Of a DNA stretch of 64,000 nucleotides, positions 47,905-59,400 are shown one piece after another. The notes under the pieces are model-generated. The model had not been told where the DNA came from. It worked only from the letters and a program-made list of their open reading frames with translations, and searched no databases. Both the position numbers and the translations under genes were made by a program. How positions within the stretch are numbered: position 1 is the stretch's first letter; the number at the start of each line of letters is the position of its first letter. Origin of the DNA: an uncultured Gammaproteobacteria bacterium. GTDB lineage: Bacteria > Pseudomonadota > Gammaproteobacteria > Arenicellales > JAANXG01. The DNA lies in assembly GCA_947258785.1 (NCBI GenBank), contig CAMYJT010000009.1:62001-126000 (forward strand), in the 5' to 3' direction.

Positions 47905-48246
47905 TTAAGACAGGTCCAGCTCGCAGCTCAGGCTGCGGCCGGTGACTTCGTAATACTCCGCCTGGGCGCGGGCCGAGACCGCACTCGCAGCGGAGGCTTT
48001 GTACTTCAGCTGGGTTGAGCCTTGCTCGACCCGCTCGCCGCCGATAATGAAATCCGCTTCGCGCAGGTAGTTGATGGTCCGGCCGCCGCCGGCCCACTCC
48101 CGGCACAACAGCAACCGCTTAATAATAACGATGTTGCGGCCGTTGTTCTTGGCGTAGACCAACACGTCGCTGCCCGAATGGACCAGCTCGATGGTCAGTG
48201 GTGAGTACACGGAGAAGGACTCCTCGCAGGGGGTGCAACCAGTCAT
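47905..48246 (-). CDS. Hypothetical protein with N-terminal CxxC
   Basis: I do not recognise it. A 113-residue protein starting MTGCTPCEESF, with a GGAG site eight bases before the ATG. It shows a beta-strand-rich pattern (SPLTIELVHSGSDVLVYAK, NNGRNIVIIKRLLLC). The N-terminal CTPC could be a metal- or redox-active pair. It could also be part of a lipid anchor, but no signal peptide is seen. It is the first gene of a two-gene unit ending near smpB, with about 200 bases to ssrA. Confidence 0.55.
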   Translation of the reverse strand: MTGCTPCEESFSVYSPLTIELVHSGSDVLVYAKNNGRNIVIIKRLLLCREWAGGGRTINYLREADFIIGGERVEQGSTQLKYKASAASAVSARAQAEYYEVTGRSLSCELDLS

Positions 48247-48421
48247 CGCAGAGCTCCTTTTGTCGTTGTAGTAGCTAACCCGCCTTGGTGTAATACGCGG
48301 GCTCGTGTTGCAAAGATCATGCTACCACGAATCACCGGGGCCCGCGCCGGCGATCCCGGGCGGAACCGTGGCGGATTCGAAGACCGCACAGCGTCCGCGG
48401 GTCACGGCCCTGAAAATCACT

Positions 48422-48427
48422 TATAAT
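48422..48427 (+). promoter_or_regulatory. -10 box of the ssrA promoter
   Basis: A perfect TATAAT lies 20 bases before the 5' end of mature tmRNA. No good -35 is found at 16-18 bases spacing (GGGTCA at 48399-48404 at best). Confidence 0.65.
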
Positions 48428-48447
48428 GACCCCATATATTTGTACAT

Positions 48448-48806
48448 GGGGGCGACATGGCTTCGACGTCGGTCGCGAAACCATCGAGGCATGCCGAGGT
48501 GCGGACCTCCTCGTAAATCCAGCCGCAAACTCATAGTTGCCAACGACGACAACTATCAACTGGCCGCTTAATCCCGGCTAGTCCTCTCACCCGATTTGCC
48601 CGTGGGTAGGGATTCGAGGGGTCAAAACACACGGGATCGCGCTGCGCCGGGTCCGTTGGTGCGGCGTTAAAACTCAAGCGGACTCGCCGATCCGTACGCT
48701 CGTTCGCCGGTGTGCGGGCCGGTTAAACTCAAAGCGCGGACTAAGCATGTAGATTCGGTGTGCGTAGGGCTTGCGGACGCGGGTTCGATTCCCGCCGCCT
48801 CCACCA
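48448..48806 (+). ncRNA. ssrA: Transfer-messenger RNA (tmRNA)
   Basis: Rescues stalled ribosomes by trans-translation together with SmpB. The 5' end GGGGGCGACATGG and the 3' end CGCCTCC-ACCA pair as the seven-base acceptor stem (one G-U). The T arm GGGTTCGATTCCC is at 48781-48793. The tag frame starts at the GCC at 48539 and reads ANDDNYQLAA, ending TAA at 48569-48571. CCA is encoded. It is the one-piece form, 359 bases. A TATAAT box precedes it and a strong terminator follows. Confidence 0.97.
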
Positions 48807-48819
48807 ATTCAATATCCAG

Positions 48820-48842
48820 AGCCGTCCAAGGACGGCTTTTTT
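48820..48842 (+). terminator. Intrinsic terminator of ssrA
   Basis: GCCGTCC-AA-GGACGGC (7-bp stem) followed by six T starting at 48837. It begins 13 bases after the tmRNA 3' CCA. The accessory region starts just beyond it. Confidence 0.9.
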
Positions 48843-48912
48843 ATTGAGTTATTGCAATACGTTATCTAGCTTTCTCGTCTAACAACGAGGGTAAAGGGGT
48901 CAGGAGGGTAAA

Positions 48913-49152
48913 GGGGTCAGGTCTTGCATTGACACACCCCTTACCCGGTGCTGGAATTTTCTCCATTCACACACCCCGCACCAAAGAAAGAATCCATCAC
49001 CGCGCCGGGCGTTGCTTACAAACACATTACCAGTCGATCGTGGTGAACAAGACAGTCGCGGCCATCGCTTGCCACTTCGGCGTACACTGCAGCACCGTCA
49101 GCCGAGCGATCGACATACTCCATGACCGATGTTTCAATGCAAGACCTGACCC
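48913..49152 (+). mobile_element. Remnant of a Y1-transposase element, copy 1 (240 bp)
   Basis: The left end GGGGTCAGGTCTTGCATTG and the right end CAATGCAAGACCTGACCC are inverted repeats identical to those of the intact transposase unit at 61912-62859. The inside retains a decayed transposase 3' end: TVAAIACHFGVHCSTVSRA matches the intact LAEIARHFGVHYSTVSRA. It also keeps a leader like that of the intact copy. The transposase core is deleted, so it is a non-autonomous derivative. About 90% identical to copy 2. Confidence 0.85.
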
Positions 49153-49267
49153 TTGCTCAACACTTGCTCAACATTGAATAGCTTAACGCCGGTTGACGTC
49201 TATGAAGAGAATGGACATCCTCCTGGCAGCTTGACCATGTATCCTGGATTCAACCTTATTTCGGCTG

Positions 49268-49831
49268 TCAACCTGTCCAACTATTGGGGTCCTCTCCCTC
49301 ACTTGAACTGTCGTCATCGTCGTCGTCCTTTCCCTTGCCCTTGCACATCATCTGACCTCGAATTTCTCCGCCCGGATTTTCCAGTGTGTGGACATTGATA
49401 TAAACGAGGCCGTCGCGCATAGCGAATGCTAACGCTGCGATGTTATTGACCGGGCGATCAACCGAGCCGACGCAGTCGGCGCCGGTAAAATCATCGTTGA
49501 CCAGCATGCCTTTGACGACTCCACCATCGAAAAAGAGCGGCCCAGGACTAACGAGGCCGAAGGCTACCGGACCATTGGCACCGGGGCGTGCGCAGTGAAA
49601 GTGAGCTCCATCGGCGGTTGGCGCCCCGCGCACCCTCAGCCGCACGTGCACTCTCGTGAATGCCGCGTCGAACATCGCGACAATTCTCCCCGATGCATCC
49701 GTCATCACGTCGGGGACCTCCTGCGCGCCCGAGAGCATTGCTTCACACCTCAGGCCCGAAGCAGCATTCAGTGGACCGCTTGCGATTATCGCGGCCGCGG
49801 GCAGCAATATCGATAATAGGGTTTTTTGCAT
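49268..49831 (-). CDS. CHRD domain exported protein
   Basis: A 187-residue secreted protein with a CHRD domain (SQ-G repeats found in chordin and bacterial surface proteins). The start at 49831 is chosen for the GGAGGT site and because it begins a signal peptide (KTLLSILLPAAAIIASGPLNAA). The domain begins EAMLSGAQEVPDVMTDASGRIVA, contains HFHCARPGANGPVAFGL and ends with the family signature YINVHTLENPGGEIRGQMM. The tail is acidic (GKDDDDDDSSSEGED). The gene lies between two transposon remnants and has lower GC than its surroundings. Function unknown. Confidence 0.85.
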   Translation of the reverse strand: MQKTLLSILLPAAAIIASGPLNAASGLRCEAMLSGAQEVPDVMTDASGRIVAMFDAAFTRVHVRLRVRGAPTADGAHFHCARPGANGPVAFGLVSPGPLFFDGGVVKGMLVNDDFTGADCVGSVDRPVNNIAALAFAMRDGLVYINVHTLENPGGEIRGQMMCKGKGKDDDDDDSSSEGEDPNSWTG

Positions 49832-49890
49832 GACCAGGTACCTCCTGAGTGAATAGTGCCACACATAAATCGGCACTTATTATTGAGGAG

Positions 49891-49911
49891 AGGTCTGATG
49901 TATTCAGACCT
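49891..49911. promoter_or_regulatory. Hairpin upstream of the CHRD gene
   Basis: AGGTCTGA-TGTAT-TCAGACCT, 60 bases before the CHRD start codon. It may be an operator or mRNA leader structure. Confidence 0.35.
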
Positions 49912-50090
49912 TCCGTATAAACAAGACAGTCCTCACAACCCGCGTGAGACGCAATTCTGTTCCTCTTAATACCAAAGTATCTTTGTAGGGGTCTTCACCG
50001 TCAACACTCTAAGTGATCAACGGTTAGCCCAAAGTGCCCGACGGGCAGGCAGGTGCTAACTTCGGTCGCCCTAAACAGGGATAAGCGAGA

Positions 50091-50330
50091 AGAATCAAGT
50101 CTCGCAGCGACATACCCTTACACGGCGCTGGCATTTTCTCCATTCCTACACCCCGCACCAAAGAAAGAATCCATCACCGCGCCGGGCATTGCTTACAAAA
50201 CCATTACCAGGCGATCGTGGTGAACAAGACAGTCGCAGCCATCGCTTGCCAGTTCGGTGAACACAGCAGCACCGTCTGCCGAGTGACCGGAAGACTCCAT
50301 GACCGATGTTTCAATGCAAGACCTGACCCC
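50091..50330 (+). mobile_element. Remnant of a Y1-transposase element, copy 2 (240 bp)
   Basis: The same length and layout as copy 1. The right end is intact (CAATGCAAGACCTGACCCC, 50312-50330) while the left end is degenerate (GAATCAAGTCTCGCAGCGACA). The shared inner part includes CACCAAAGAAAGAATCCATC. It is in direct orientation relative to copy 1, so the CHRD gene is bracketed by direct repeats. Confidence 0.8.
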
Positions 50331-50433
50331 CGCCTACGCAGACCCCCGCCTACGCAAGACCTGACCTCCGCCTACCCGCCTAAACTGATCTAGGTCAAAA
50401 AATGTCGTCTGTCCGCAGGCGTCGACCCAGTGA

Positions 50434-50461
50434 TTGAATCATCGATTTGGAGTACTATAAA
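50434..50461 (+). promoter_or_regulatory. Sigma-70-type promoter of the rhs gene
   Basis: TTGAAT (-35), 16-base spacer, TATAAA (-10), 38 bases before the GTG start. The AAGGGGGG ribosome site follows at 50489-50496. Confidence 0.65.
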
Positions 50462-50499
50462 CATTCGATCCGCCAGCAGCGGACAATCAAGGGGGGCAC

Positions 50500-53400
50500 G
50501 TGCGCCGAATAAAAAAATACGGCGTAGTGGATGTCATCACCAAAGGGAGGATAGAACGACTTCGCCCGAGCATTCGGGTTACGGGGCGTCTTCGGCTTGG
50601 AGCATTCCGCCGTGCGGCGTGGCAGATCGCATTCGGTGTGCTGCTCGCGTCCTTCGCTGCACTCACCACGGCCGACACAGTTCTCGTTTTTGGCCCCAAG
50701 ACGTACGAACGCGGGAAGGGTAAACCGGTCGCCGTCGTCGACCGTTTCTCGGCCGCAGAATCGGACACCGGCTGTGAGATGTGGGTCGATAACGGCCATC
50801 GGCCCGATGGCCACAGCGATGAGTCTTCCGAGGACAGCCAAGAGCCGGGCGACGACGATCACGACAGTGAGCCATCGGCACGTGTCTCCAGCGCCTCCAT
50901 CTCCTTGAACGGCGAGCGCATCTTCCGACCCCGGGATTTCAACCAGCAAGTCACATCGCTTCACAAGCCGGTCACGCTACAGGTCGATAACCGGCTTCGC
51001 GTCAAGATTAACTCGGCGCCCGGGAGCCAGCTGACGATTGAGATCCGCTGCGAAACGCCAGGCAACACCGTGCCGGTGGCGGATGCCGGGCCGGATCAGA
51101 CGGTACAAGTTGGCGACACGGTGCATCTCGATGGCAGCGGCTCCACCGACGCCGACGGCGATTCATTGACGTTTGCCTGGTCGTGGATCGGTCAGCCGGC
51201 AGGGAGCGGGGCCGTGCTGTCGGATACCACCGCGGTGCAACCGAGTTTTGTGGTGGACGTGGCCGGCCGGTATACCCTGCAGCTGGTGGTGAGCGATGGC
51301 AGCAAGTCCAGTGCTCCCGATGCGGTGGTGATCGACACCGTGAATTCACCGCCGGTGGCCGATGCCGGGCCCGATCAGACTGTCCTGGTGGGAGAGACGG
51401 TCACCCTCACTGGGGCCGGCTCGAGCGACGTCGACGGCGATGTCTTGAGCTTCGCCTGGACCCTGACCGGCGTCCCGCCAGGCAGCACGGCGAGCCTCGA
51501 CGACCCGCTGGCGGTGATGCCGACCTTCTTGGCCGACCGTCCCGGCGAGTACCTCGCCCAGCTAATTGTCAACGACGGGTTGATCGACTCCGCCCCCGAC
51601 ACCGCCACCGTCACCACCGCCAATTCGCCGCCGGTGGCCGACGCCGGCCCCGACCAGACGGTGTTTGTCACCGATGTCGTGACCCTGGATGGCAGCGGTT
51701 CCGCTGATGTCGACGGCGATGCGCTGAGCTTCAACTGGTCGCTGATCGCGCTGCCGCCGGGCAGCGCCACGAGCCTCGACGACCCGCTGGCGGTGATGCC
51801 GACCTTCAACGCCGATCAGCCCGGCGAGTATATCGCTCAGCTGATCGTCAACGACGGCCAGGCCGACTCCGCGCCCGACACCGCCACCGTCACCACCGCC
51901 AATTCGCCGCCGGTGGCCGACGCCGGCACGGATCACACGGTGTTCAAGGGGGACACCGTCACCCTGGACGGCAGTGGGTCGAACGATGTGGACGGCGATC
52001 CGTTGACCTACCGCTGGTCGTTCACCAGTGTGCCGCCGGGCAGTGGTGCGGCACTGTCCGACGCCACCGCGGTGGCCCCGCAGTTCACGGCCGACCATTC
52101 CGGGCTGTATGTGGTGCAGCTCATCGTCAACGACGGGCAGGTGGACAGTGATCCGGCGACGGTCTCGATCACCGCCGAGAACCGGCCGCCGGTGGCTGTG
52201 GCCGAGGCCAACCCCAACCCGGGCACCGTCGGCGTGCCCGTCCAACTCGACGGCACCGCCAGCAGCGATCCGGACAGGGATGCACTGAGCTACCGGTGGA
52301 GTTTGACTGCGCCGGCGGGCAGTACGGCGACCCTGTCGGACGCCGGCGCCCCCATGCCGAGCTTTGTCCCCGATGTGCCGGGAGCCTATACCGCCGAGCT
52401 GGTGGTCAACGACGGCGAGGTCGACAGCGATCCGGCGAGCGTCGCGGTGACGGTGACCCCGGCCAATTTGCCGCCCGACCTGCTGGCGCCGGGACACCGC
52501 ACGATTCCCGAGGGGGCGGCATTCAGCACCCCGCTGTTCGCCATCGACCCCGACAACGACCCGATGAGCTTCTCGCTGGTCAGCGGGCCGGCGGGTATGA
52601 ACGTCTCGCCCGGCGGCACCTTGACCTGGACACCGGCGCTAAGCGACCTCGGCGCCCACCCGGTAACGGTTCGAGTGTCCGATGGGGTGCTCACCGACGA
52701 AGAAAGCTTCACGGTGACGGTGATCCACTCGCTGGTGAATCTGCCCCCACCCAACGCCCCGCCCGTGCTCGATCCGATACCTGACCAGGTGCTGACCCTG
52801 GGCGAGACCTTGAACATCAATGCGGTCGCTAGCGATCCCGAAGGCGGACCATTAGTTTTTGAGATCTTCGGGCCGGCCGGAGTGACCATCAACGGCGCCA
52901 CCGGCGCCATCAGTTGGACACCGGCAGCGGAGCAAGTTGGCGCGCATGACGTCACCGTCAAGGTCACCGACGCCGCCGGCCTGGCCGACGCCGGGCAGTT
53001 TGTGGTCACGGTGCGCGACGTCAATAAGGCACCAGTGGCCGAAGACGACCATTACACGGCGCGCACCGGTGAAACCCTGACGGTCAACGCCCCCGGCGTA
53101 TTGGCCAATGACAACGATCCCAATAACGATCCGCTGAGCGCCATAAAGGTGACCGATCCCACGCATGGCGCGCTGAACTTCAATGCCAACGGCTCGTTCG
53201 ACTACACGCCCACCGTGCCCACGTACAGGGGTCTGTACACCCTGGATACCACCGCCGCGGACGTCAATCTCTCACTGGCCATGCCGGCGCCCAACATCGA
53301 TGCCACGACCGTGTCCTCGCAACGGGCCTATCAGTTGGCCTCCAGTATTGACGACAATCTGAACACGTCATGGTTCTCGGTGAACGATGGTCCGGTAATC

Positions 53401-56400
53401 CTCTACGAGCAGTCATTTGTCTATGACATTACCGTCAAGGCGGTCCATATATACAGCAGCCGGATCAGCGGCGACGACTTCATCTCCGGCCGGGTGCAGT
53501 TGTTCGACGTTGGCGACGTCGAGCTATTCGATACCGGGGTAATTACGTTTCCAGATGTCACATTGCCACCCGAAGATCGGGACGTGGTGCTGGGTATCGC
53601 TACCCTGGCCGGCGCCCCGGTGGCCAACGTGCGCCGGGTGCGTTTTTCTTCTACCGAATTCGAGGACAACGACCCGGGATTCGCGGAGTTCCACGTCATC
53701 GGCGACGGCACCGTGCACGTGTCGAACATCACGACGGAGCGGCAGATTTACGGAACGGAGGAGAGCAGAATACGCGAGTGCGCGCGGGATAACCTGGCGG
53801 CCGGCGATCTCAACGCTGACGGTGCGGCCGACATCGTGTGCCAAACCAACACCAGCAGTATCTTCAACGTCCGCATGACCGCTTTCAGCGGGAGAGATGG
53901 TTCCATTCTCTGGGACTTGCCTGCGTTCCCCTACGAAACGGGCATAGCGGAGATGCCGCGTCTGAATATGGTCAACGGCGCAGTGGCTGCCCTGGCCGAC
54001 ATCGACGGCGACGGCCGGCTGGAGGCGCTGATCGCGGCCTTACCCGGATGGACACCCGATGGGACCAGCGCCGGTAAGACGACGGAAGTGTTGGTGGCGT
54101 TCGAGCACGACGGTACGCTGAAATGGGTCAGTGAATCGATCGGCTCTCCCAGCGGCAACGGCATTGCCAATACGGCGCCGGCGGTGGCCGACCTGGACGG
54201 TGACGGCGACGTGGAGATCGTCTCGGGCCACGCAAACAACCGCATCACTATCTTCGACCACAACGGCAGCGTGCTGGTGACCGCGGAGGGTGGCGGTAAC
54301 ATGAATCAGGTCAGCACGGGACCGGACCAGATGCCTATCGTCTCTGATATCGATCTCGATGGACACCCCGAGATCATCTACGGCGATGACGTCTACGACC
54401 ACACCGGGACGCTGAAGTGGAGTGTGAACCAACTGTCCGGTATAGGCACGGCCCGCGAGGCCGCAGTGGCCAATCTGGATGACGACCCCCAGGGTGAGGT
54501 GGTGTTTGTCGGTAAGTCCGGGCACATCGCCGCCCACGAACACGACGGGACCCAGAAGTGGCGTAACAGTACCGCCGAAATCCGTATTACGGGCCCCATC
54601 AGTGTGGCTGACATCGACGACGATGGCCACGTGGAGATCATGGGAATATTTGGTGATTTCCTGCGCGTACTGGATCACAGCGGGGCGCTGAAGTGGACGC
54701 GTTTCGTCGCGACACCGCCAAACACTGCACAGTTTGGTGAGCCGCCGACGCCGTTTGACTTCGACGGCGACGGCGTCATGGAAGTTCTGGATCAGAACCG
54801 TGTGTCGCTGCGCGCCTACGACGGCCGGGACGGTACCTTGTTGATCCAGATCCCGACCGACACGGGCGGATCAAGTCCCCAGGCACAGGCGCTGGTGGTG
54901 GATGTCGATGGTGATCGGCAGGCTGAGATCGCGTTGATCGGAAGCCGTCCTGGCGTGACCAGCGGCGGGGTCATTCATGTGCTCGGCCCGGACACCGGCG
55001 CCTGGCCGGTGACCCGGCCGGTGTGGAACTACCCCGGTTATCACATCACCAACATCGGCGCCGACGGCACCGTTCCTTCGCCCGAGCCGGTGAACTGGCT
55101 GACCCCGGGTCTGAACAACTTCCGTGTCAACGTGCCGATGCCGGAGGAACGGGTCGGCCGCACTGACGGTTTCACCTACAAGGCCAATGACGGGGCGCTG
55201 GACTCCAACGAGGCTGCGGTGTTTTTCGACGTTCTGCCGGCCGGCGCGCCGCCGCAGATCCTGTCACAACCCGATACCACGGCCACCGTGGGCTTCCCCT
55301 ATCGATATCACGTACTGGCCTTCGATCCCGATGTCGGTGATGTACTGAACTATGCGCTGAGCAGCGCGCCGGCGGGCATGACTATCGATCCGGACAGCGG
55401 CGTAATCGCGTGGACGCCCGGCGCGGCGGATGTGGGCGATCATGCCATCGGCGTGACAGTGAGCGACACCCTGGGCTTCAGCGACTTCCAGGCCTATACC
55501 CTGACCGTTAGCCTGTCGGTGACCGTGCCGGACGTGGTGGGCGCCGCCCGGGCCGCGGCGGAGACCGCGCTCACTAGTGCCAACCTGCTAGTGGGCCGCG
55601 TCACGAGCGCGCACGATCCCGACGCGCCCATCGACACCGTGATCGCCCAAGCACCCCCGGGCGGGTCCGTGGCCGAATTCGGCAGCCCGGTGGACCTGAC
55701 GGTGTCTCTTGGCCCCGGCCTGGGTGACACCGACGTCGACGGCGACGGCTTCACACCGAACCAGGGCGACTGCGACGACGCGGACGGCAACGTGTTCCCC
55801 GGCGCGCTGGACACCCCGGGCAACGGCATCGACGAGAACTGCGACGGCGCCGACGGCACGCTGATACTCACTGATATCATCCTCACGCCAGCCGCGCAGA
55901 CCATTCTCACCGGTCAGCAGGTCGCATTTGCCGCCACCGGTGTGCTCACCAACGGCACCAGCCTGAACTTGGCCGGCCTGGCCGTCTGGTCGAGCACGAC
56001 GGGGGCCGCCTCGGTGAACGCCGACGGCGTGGCCACCGGCCTCGCTGCGGGCGTAACCGCCATTGAAGCAACCCACGCCGGCGTGACCGGCACCGCTACC
56101 CTCACGGTGGTCGACCGGGTGCCCGGCGATACCACCGCGCCAATTGCCGACATCACAGCCCCGGTAGCGCACAGCACCATCACCGCACCCACCGACCTCA
56201 TCGGCACCGCCGACGACGGGAACTTTCTCAAATACGAACTGGCCATCACCCCGGCCAGCGAGACCAACTTCACCACCATCCACAGCAGCACCGCGCCGGT
56301 CAACAACGGCGTGCTCGGCAGCTTCGACCCGACCCTGCTGATCAACGACCAGTACACCGTGCGCCTGACCGTCTTTGATTCTGGCGGCAACGTGGCCACC

Positions 56401-59400
56401 GACGAGGTCGTCTACCAGGTCGACGAGAACATGAAGGTCGGCAATTTTACCTTGACCTTCACCGACCTCAGCATCCCGATGTCCGGCATCCCCATCACCG
56501 TGCAGCGCACCTATGACAGCCGCGACAAGATCCAAGGCGACTTCGGCGTCGGTTGGCGGCTCGGCATCCAGACCCTGCGTCTGCGCACCAATCGTCCCTT
56601 GGCCACCGGCTGGCGCATGGTCAAGTCCAGCTTCTTCCATCAGCTCGTACCCGATGATGCGCACAAGGTGAGCCTCACGCTGGCGGATGGCCGGGTGGAG
56701 GAATTCGACATGGCGCTGTCGCGCACCGGGGCCGTGGGCCCGGGCTTCGACGCCTTCGCGCGCTTCGTCCCGCGGCCCGGCACGCTGGGCACCCTGGCAT
56801 TGGACGAGGACAACCTGGTCAATGTCATCGGCACCGGGCTCTCGGGCCAGCAGATCGAGATACAGAACGCGGGCCTGACCGGACCGTTCGCGCCGCAACG
56901 CTTTGTATACACGCAAATCGATGGCACCGAGATCGTCATCGTCCGCGGCAGCGGCGTGGAGAGCGTCAAGGACACCAACGGCAACACGCTCACCTTCGGG
57001 CCCGGCGGTATCACCCACTCGGCAGGAAAGTCGGTGGTGTTCACCCGCGATGGGGAAGGGCGGATCACGTCGATGACCGATCCCAACGGCAACGTCACTG
57101 AGTATGCCTACGACACCAACGGCGACCTGGTGAGTCTCACCGACCCGCTGGGTGAGACCGCGCGCTTCACCTACGGCCCCAATCACTACCTGCTGAATCT
57201 GATCGATCCGCAGGGATTGACCTTCACGCGCAGCGAGTACGATGCCGCGGGCCGACTGGTGGCGGTCGTCGATGCCCAGGGCAACCGGACCGAATTCACC
57301 CATGATCTCGACAACCGCCGCGAGGTGCTTACCGACCGGCGCGGATTCATCACCGTGCGGGAATACGACGAGCGCGGCAACGTGGTGGCGATCACCGACG
57401 CGCTGGGCAACACCACCACGTCGACCTTTGACGGCCGCGGAAACAAGACCAGCGAGACCGACCCGCTCGGCAACACCACGGCCTCCACCTACAACGACGA
57501 CGACCTGCCGTTGAGCGAGACCGACCCGCTGGGCCAGACCCGCAGCTTCACCTACGATGCCTTCGGACGTGTGCTCACGGCGACCGACCGCAAAGGCGAG
57601 GTGACGGCCAATACCTACGACGGCCGGGGCAACCTGCTCACGACCACCGGCCCGCTGGGCTTCGTTACCGGCCATGCCTACGATGCGAGGGGCAACCGGA
57701 TTTCCACCACCGATCCGCTGGGTCAGATCACCGGATTCAGCTATGACGGGTCGGGCAACCGGTCCGGCATCACCGATCCGCTGGGTACGGTAACGAGCTA
57801 CACCTACGACGCCAACGGCAATGTCCTGAGCGCAAGCACGAGCCGCACCACCGCTGCGGGGCCGCAGATCGTGACTACCACCTATGCCTATGATGCGCTC
57901 GACCGGCGCGTGGCCACCACCGATGCGCTGGGCGGGATCGAGACGGTGGAGTTCGACGCCGTCGGCAACCGGGTCGCCATCACCGATCCCAACGGCAACC
58001 GCACCAACTATAGCTACGATGGTCTACGCAACCTGGTGCGTACTGATTTCGCAGGCGGCACCAGCGAAACCTATAGCTACGACGCGGAGCGCAACCGCGT
58101 CACCGAGACCGATCGCGGCGGGCGCATCACCACGTTTGCCTATGACGGGCTCGGCCGGCGAGTGCAGACTACTTACGCCGACGGTACCCGGCCCGGCCTG
58201 ACTCATGACGCGGCCGGAAGGATGACTTCCGAGACCGATGCCAACGGCAACACCACGACGCACGGTTACGATGCTGCCGGCCGCCGCATCGCCACCACTG
58301 ACGCCCTCGGCAATACCCGCAGCATGACCTACGACGGGCGTGGCAGCCAGTTGACATCAACCGACGAGAACGGCAACACGACCAGCTTCGAATACGACGC
58401 CGCCGGACGCCTGATCCGCATCACCGCACCGGACGGCAGCCTCGCACTCAGCAGTTACGACGCCCTCGGGCGCGTGCTGACCAAGGCCGACGCCAACGGC
58501 AACACGACTTCCTATGCCTACGATGCCATCGGTAACCTGACGACGGTGACGGACGCCCTGGGTCAGATCACCACGTACAATTACGACGAGCTGTCGAACC
58601 GCATCACCCAGACCGACGCGACCGGCAACGTCACGCGCTTCGAATACGACGCGCTGGGCCGCATGACCGCCACCGTGCTGCCGCTGGGCATGAGCGAAAG
58701 CCGTACCTACGACTCCAACGGCAACCCGTTGAGCCTAACCGACTTCAACGGTGCGACGCTCGACTTTACTTATGACAGCGACGACCGGCTGCTCCGGCGT
58801 GATTATCCCGACGGCTCCTCGGTTGTCTTCGCCTACACACCCACCGGCGAGCGCGCGTCGGTCACCGCCAGCCGAGGACTGACCAGCTATGACTACGACA
58901 CCCGTGACCGCCTGGTACGCCAGACCGAGCCCGATGGCGCCGCCATCGACTACGTATACGACCCCAATGGTAACCGGCTCGCGATTACCACCTCTTCAGG
59001 CACCACCCGCTACGCCTACGACGCCTTGAACCGGGTGCGTACAGTCACCGACCCCGCCGGCGGGCTGATCACCCATGCCTACGACGCGGCCGGCAATCAA
59101 ACCAGTCTGACCTATCCCGGCGGTGCCGAAACGGTCTGGACCTACGATACGCGCGACCGGGTGGTCGCCGTCGACAACCGGCGCGCCGATACCACTCTCA
59201 TCTCGAGTTACCTTTACACCCTGGACGCCGTGGGTAACCGCACCCGCGTCGCCGAGGCGGACGGGCGCACGGTGGACTACAGCTACGATGCCCTCTACCG
59301 CCTGGCCGGCGAGGACATCGTGGACCCGGTCAACGGCAACCAGTCCTTTGCCTACGACTACTCGCCGACCGGCAACCGCCTGAGCAAGACCGACGCGGCG

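Larger units (their letters stand above)
48807..49267. other. Gene-free stretch between ssrA and the CHRD gene
   Basis: It holds the ssrA terminator, then the first 240-bp remnant element (48913-49152). The last 115 bases carry an open frame on the plus strand (TPVDVYEENGHPPGSLTMY and on) that looks like the remains of a gene, which I cannot identify. Confidence 0.6.
49832..50499. other. 668-bp stretch between CHRD and rhs genes
   Basis: No credible coding frame. It holds a perfect 8-bp-stem hairpin (49891-49911), the second 240-bp remnant (50091-50330), two tandem copies of GACCCCCGCCTACGCA (50325-50356) and the promoter of the rhs gene. Most of the sequence around 49912-50080 has no recognisable content. 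Confidence 0.65.

Noticed and set aside
48781..48806. Attachment-site duplication of the ssrA 3' end
   Set aside because: The string GGGTTCGATTCCCGCCGCCT was sought through the rest of the window and no second copy was seen, nor an integrase.
55588..57675. 695-codon open frame antisense to the rhs gene
   Set aside because: It mirrors the repetitive YD and Ig coding sequence and consists of low-complexity Val/Gly/Arg stretches.
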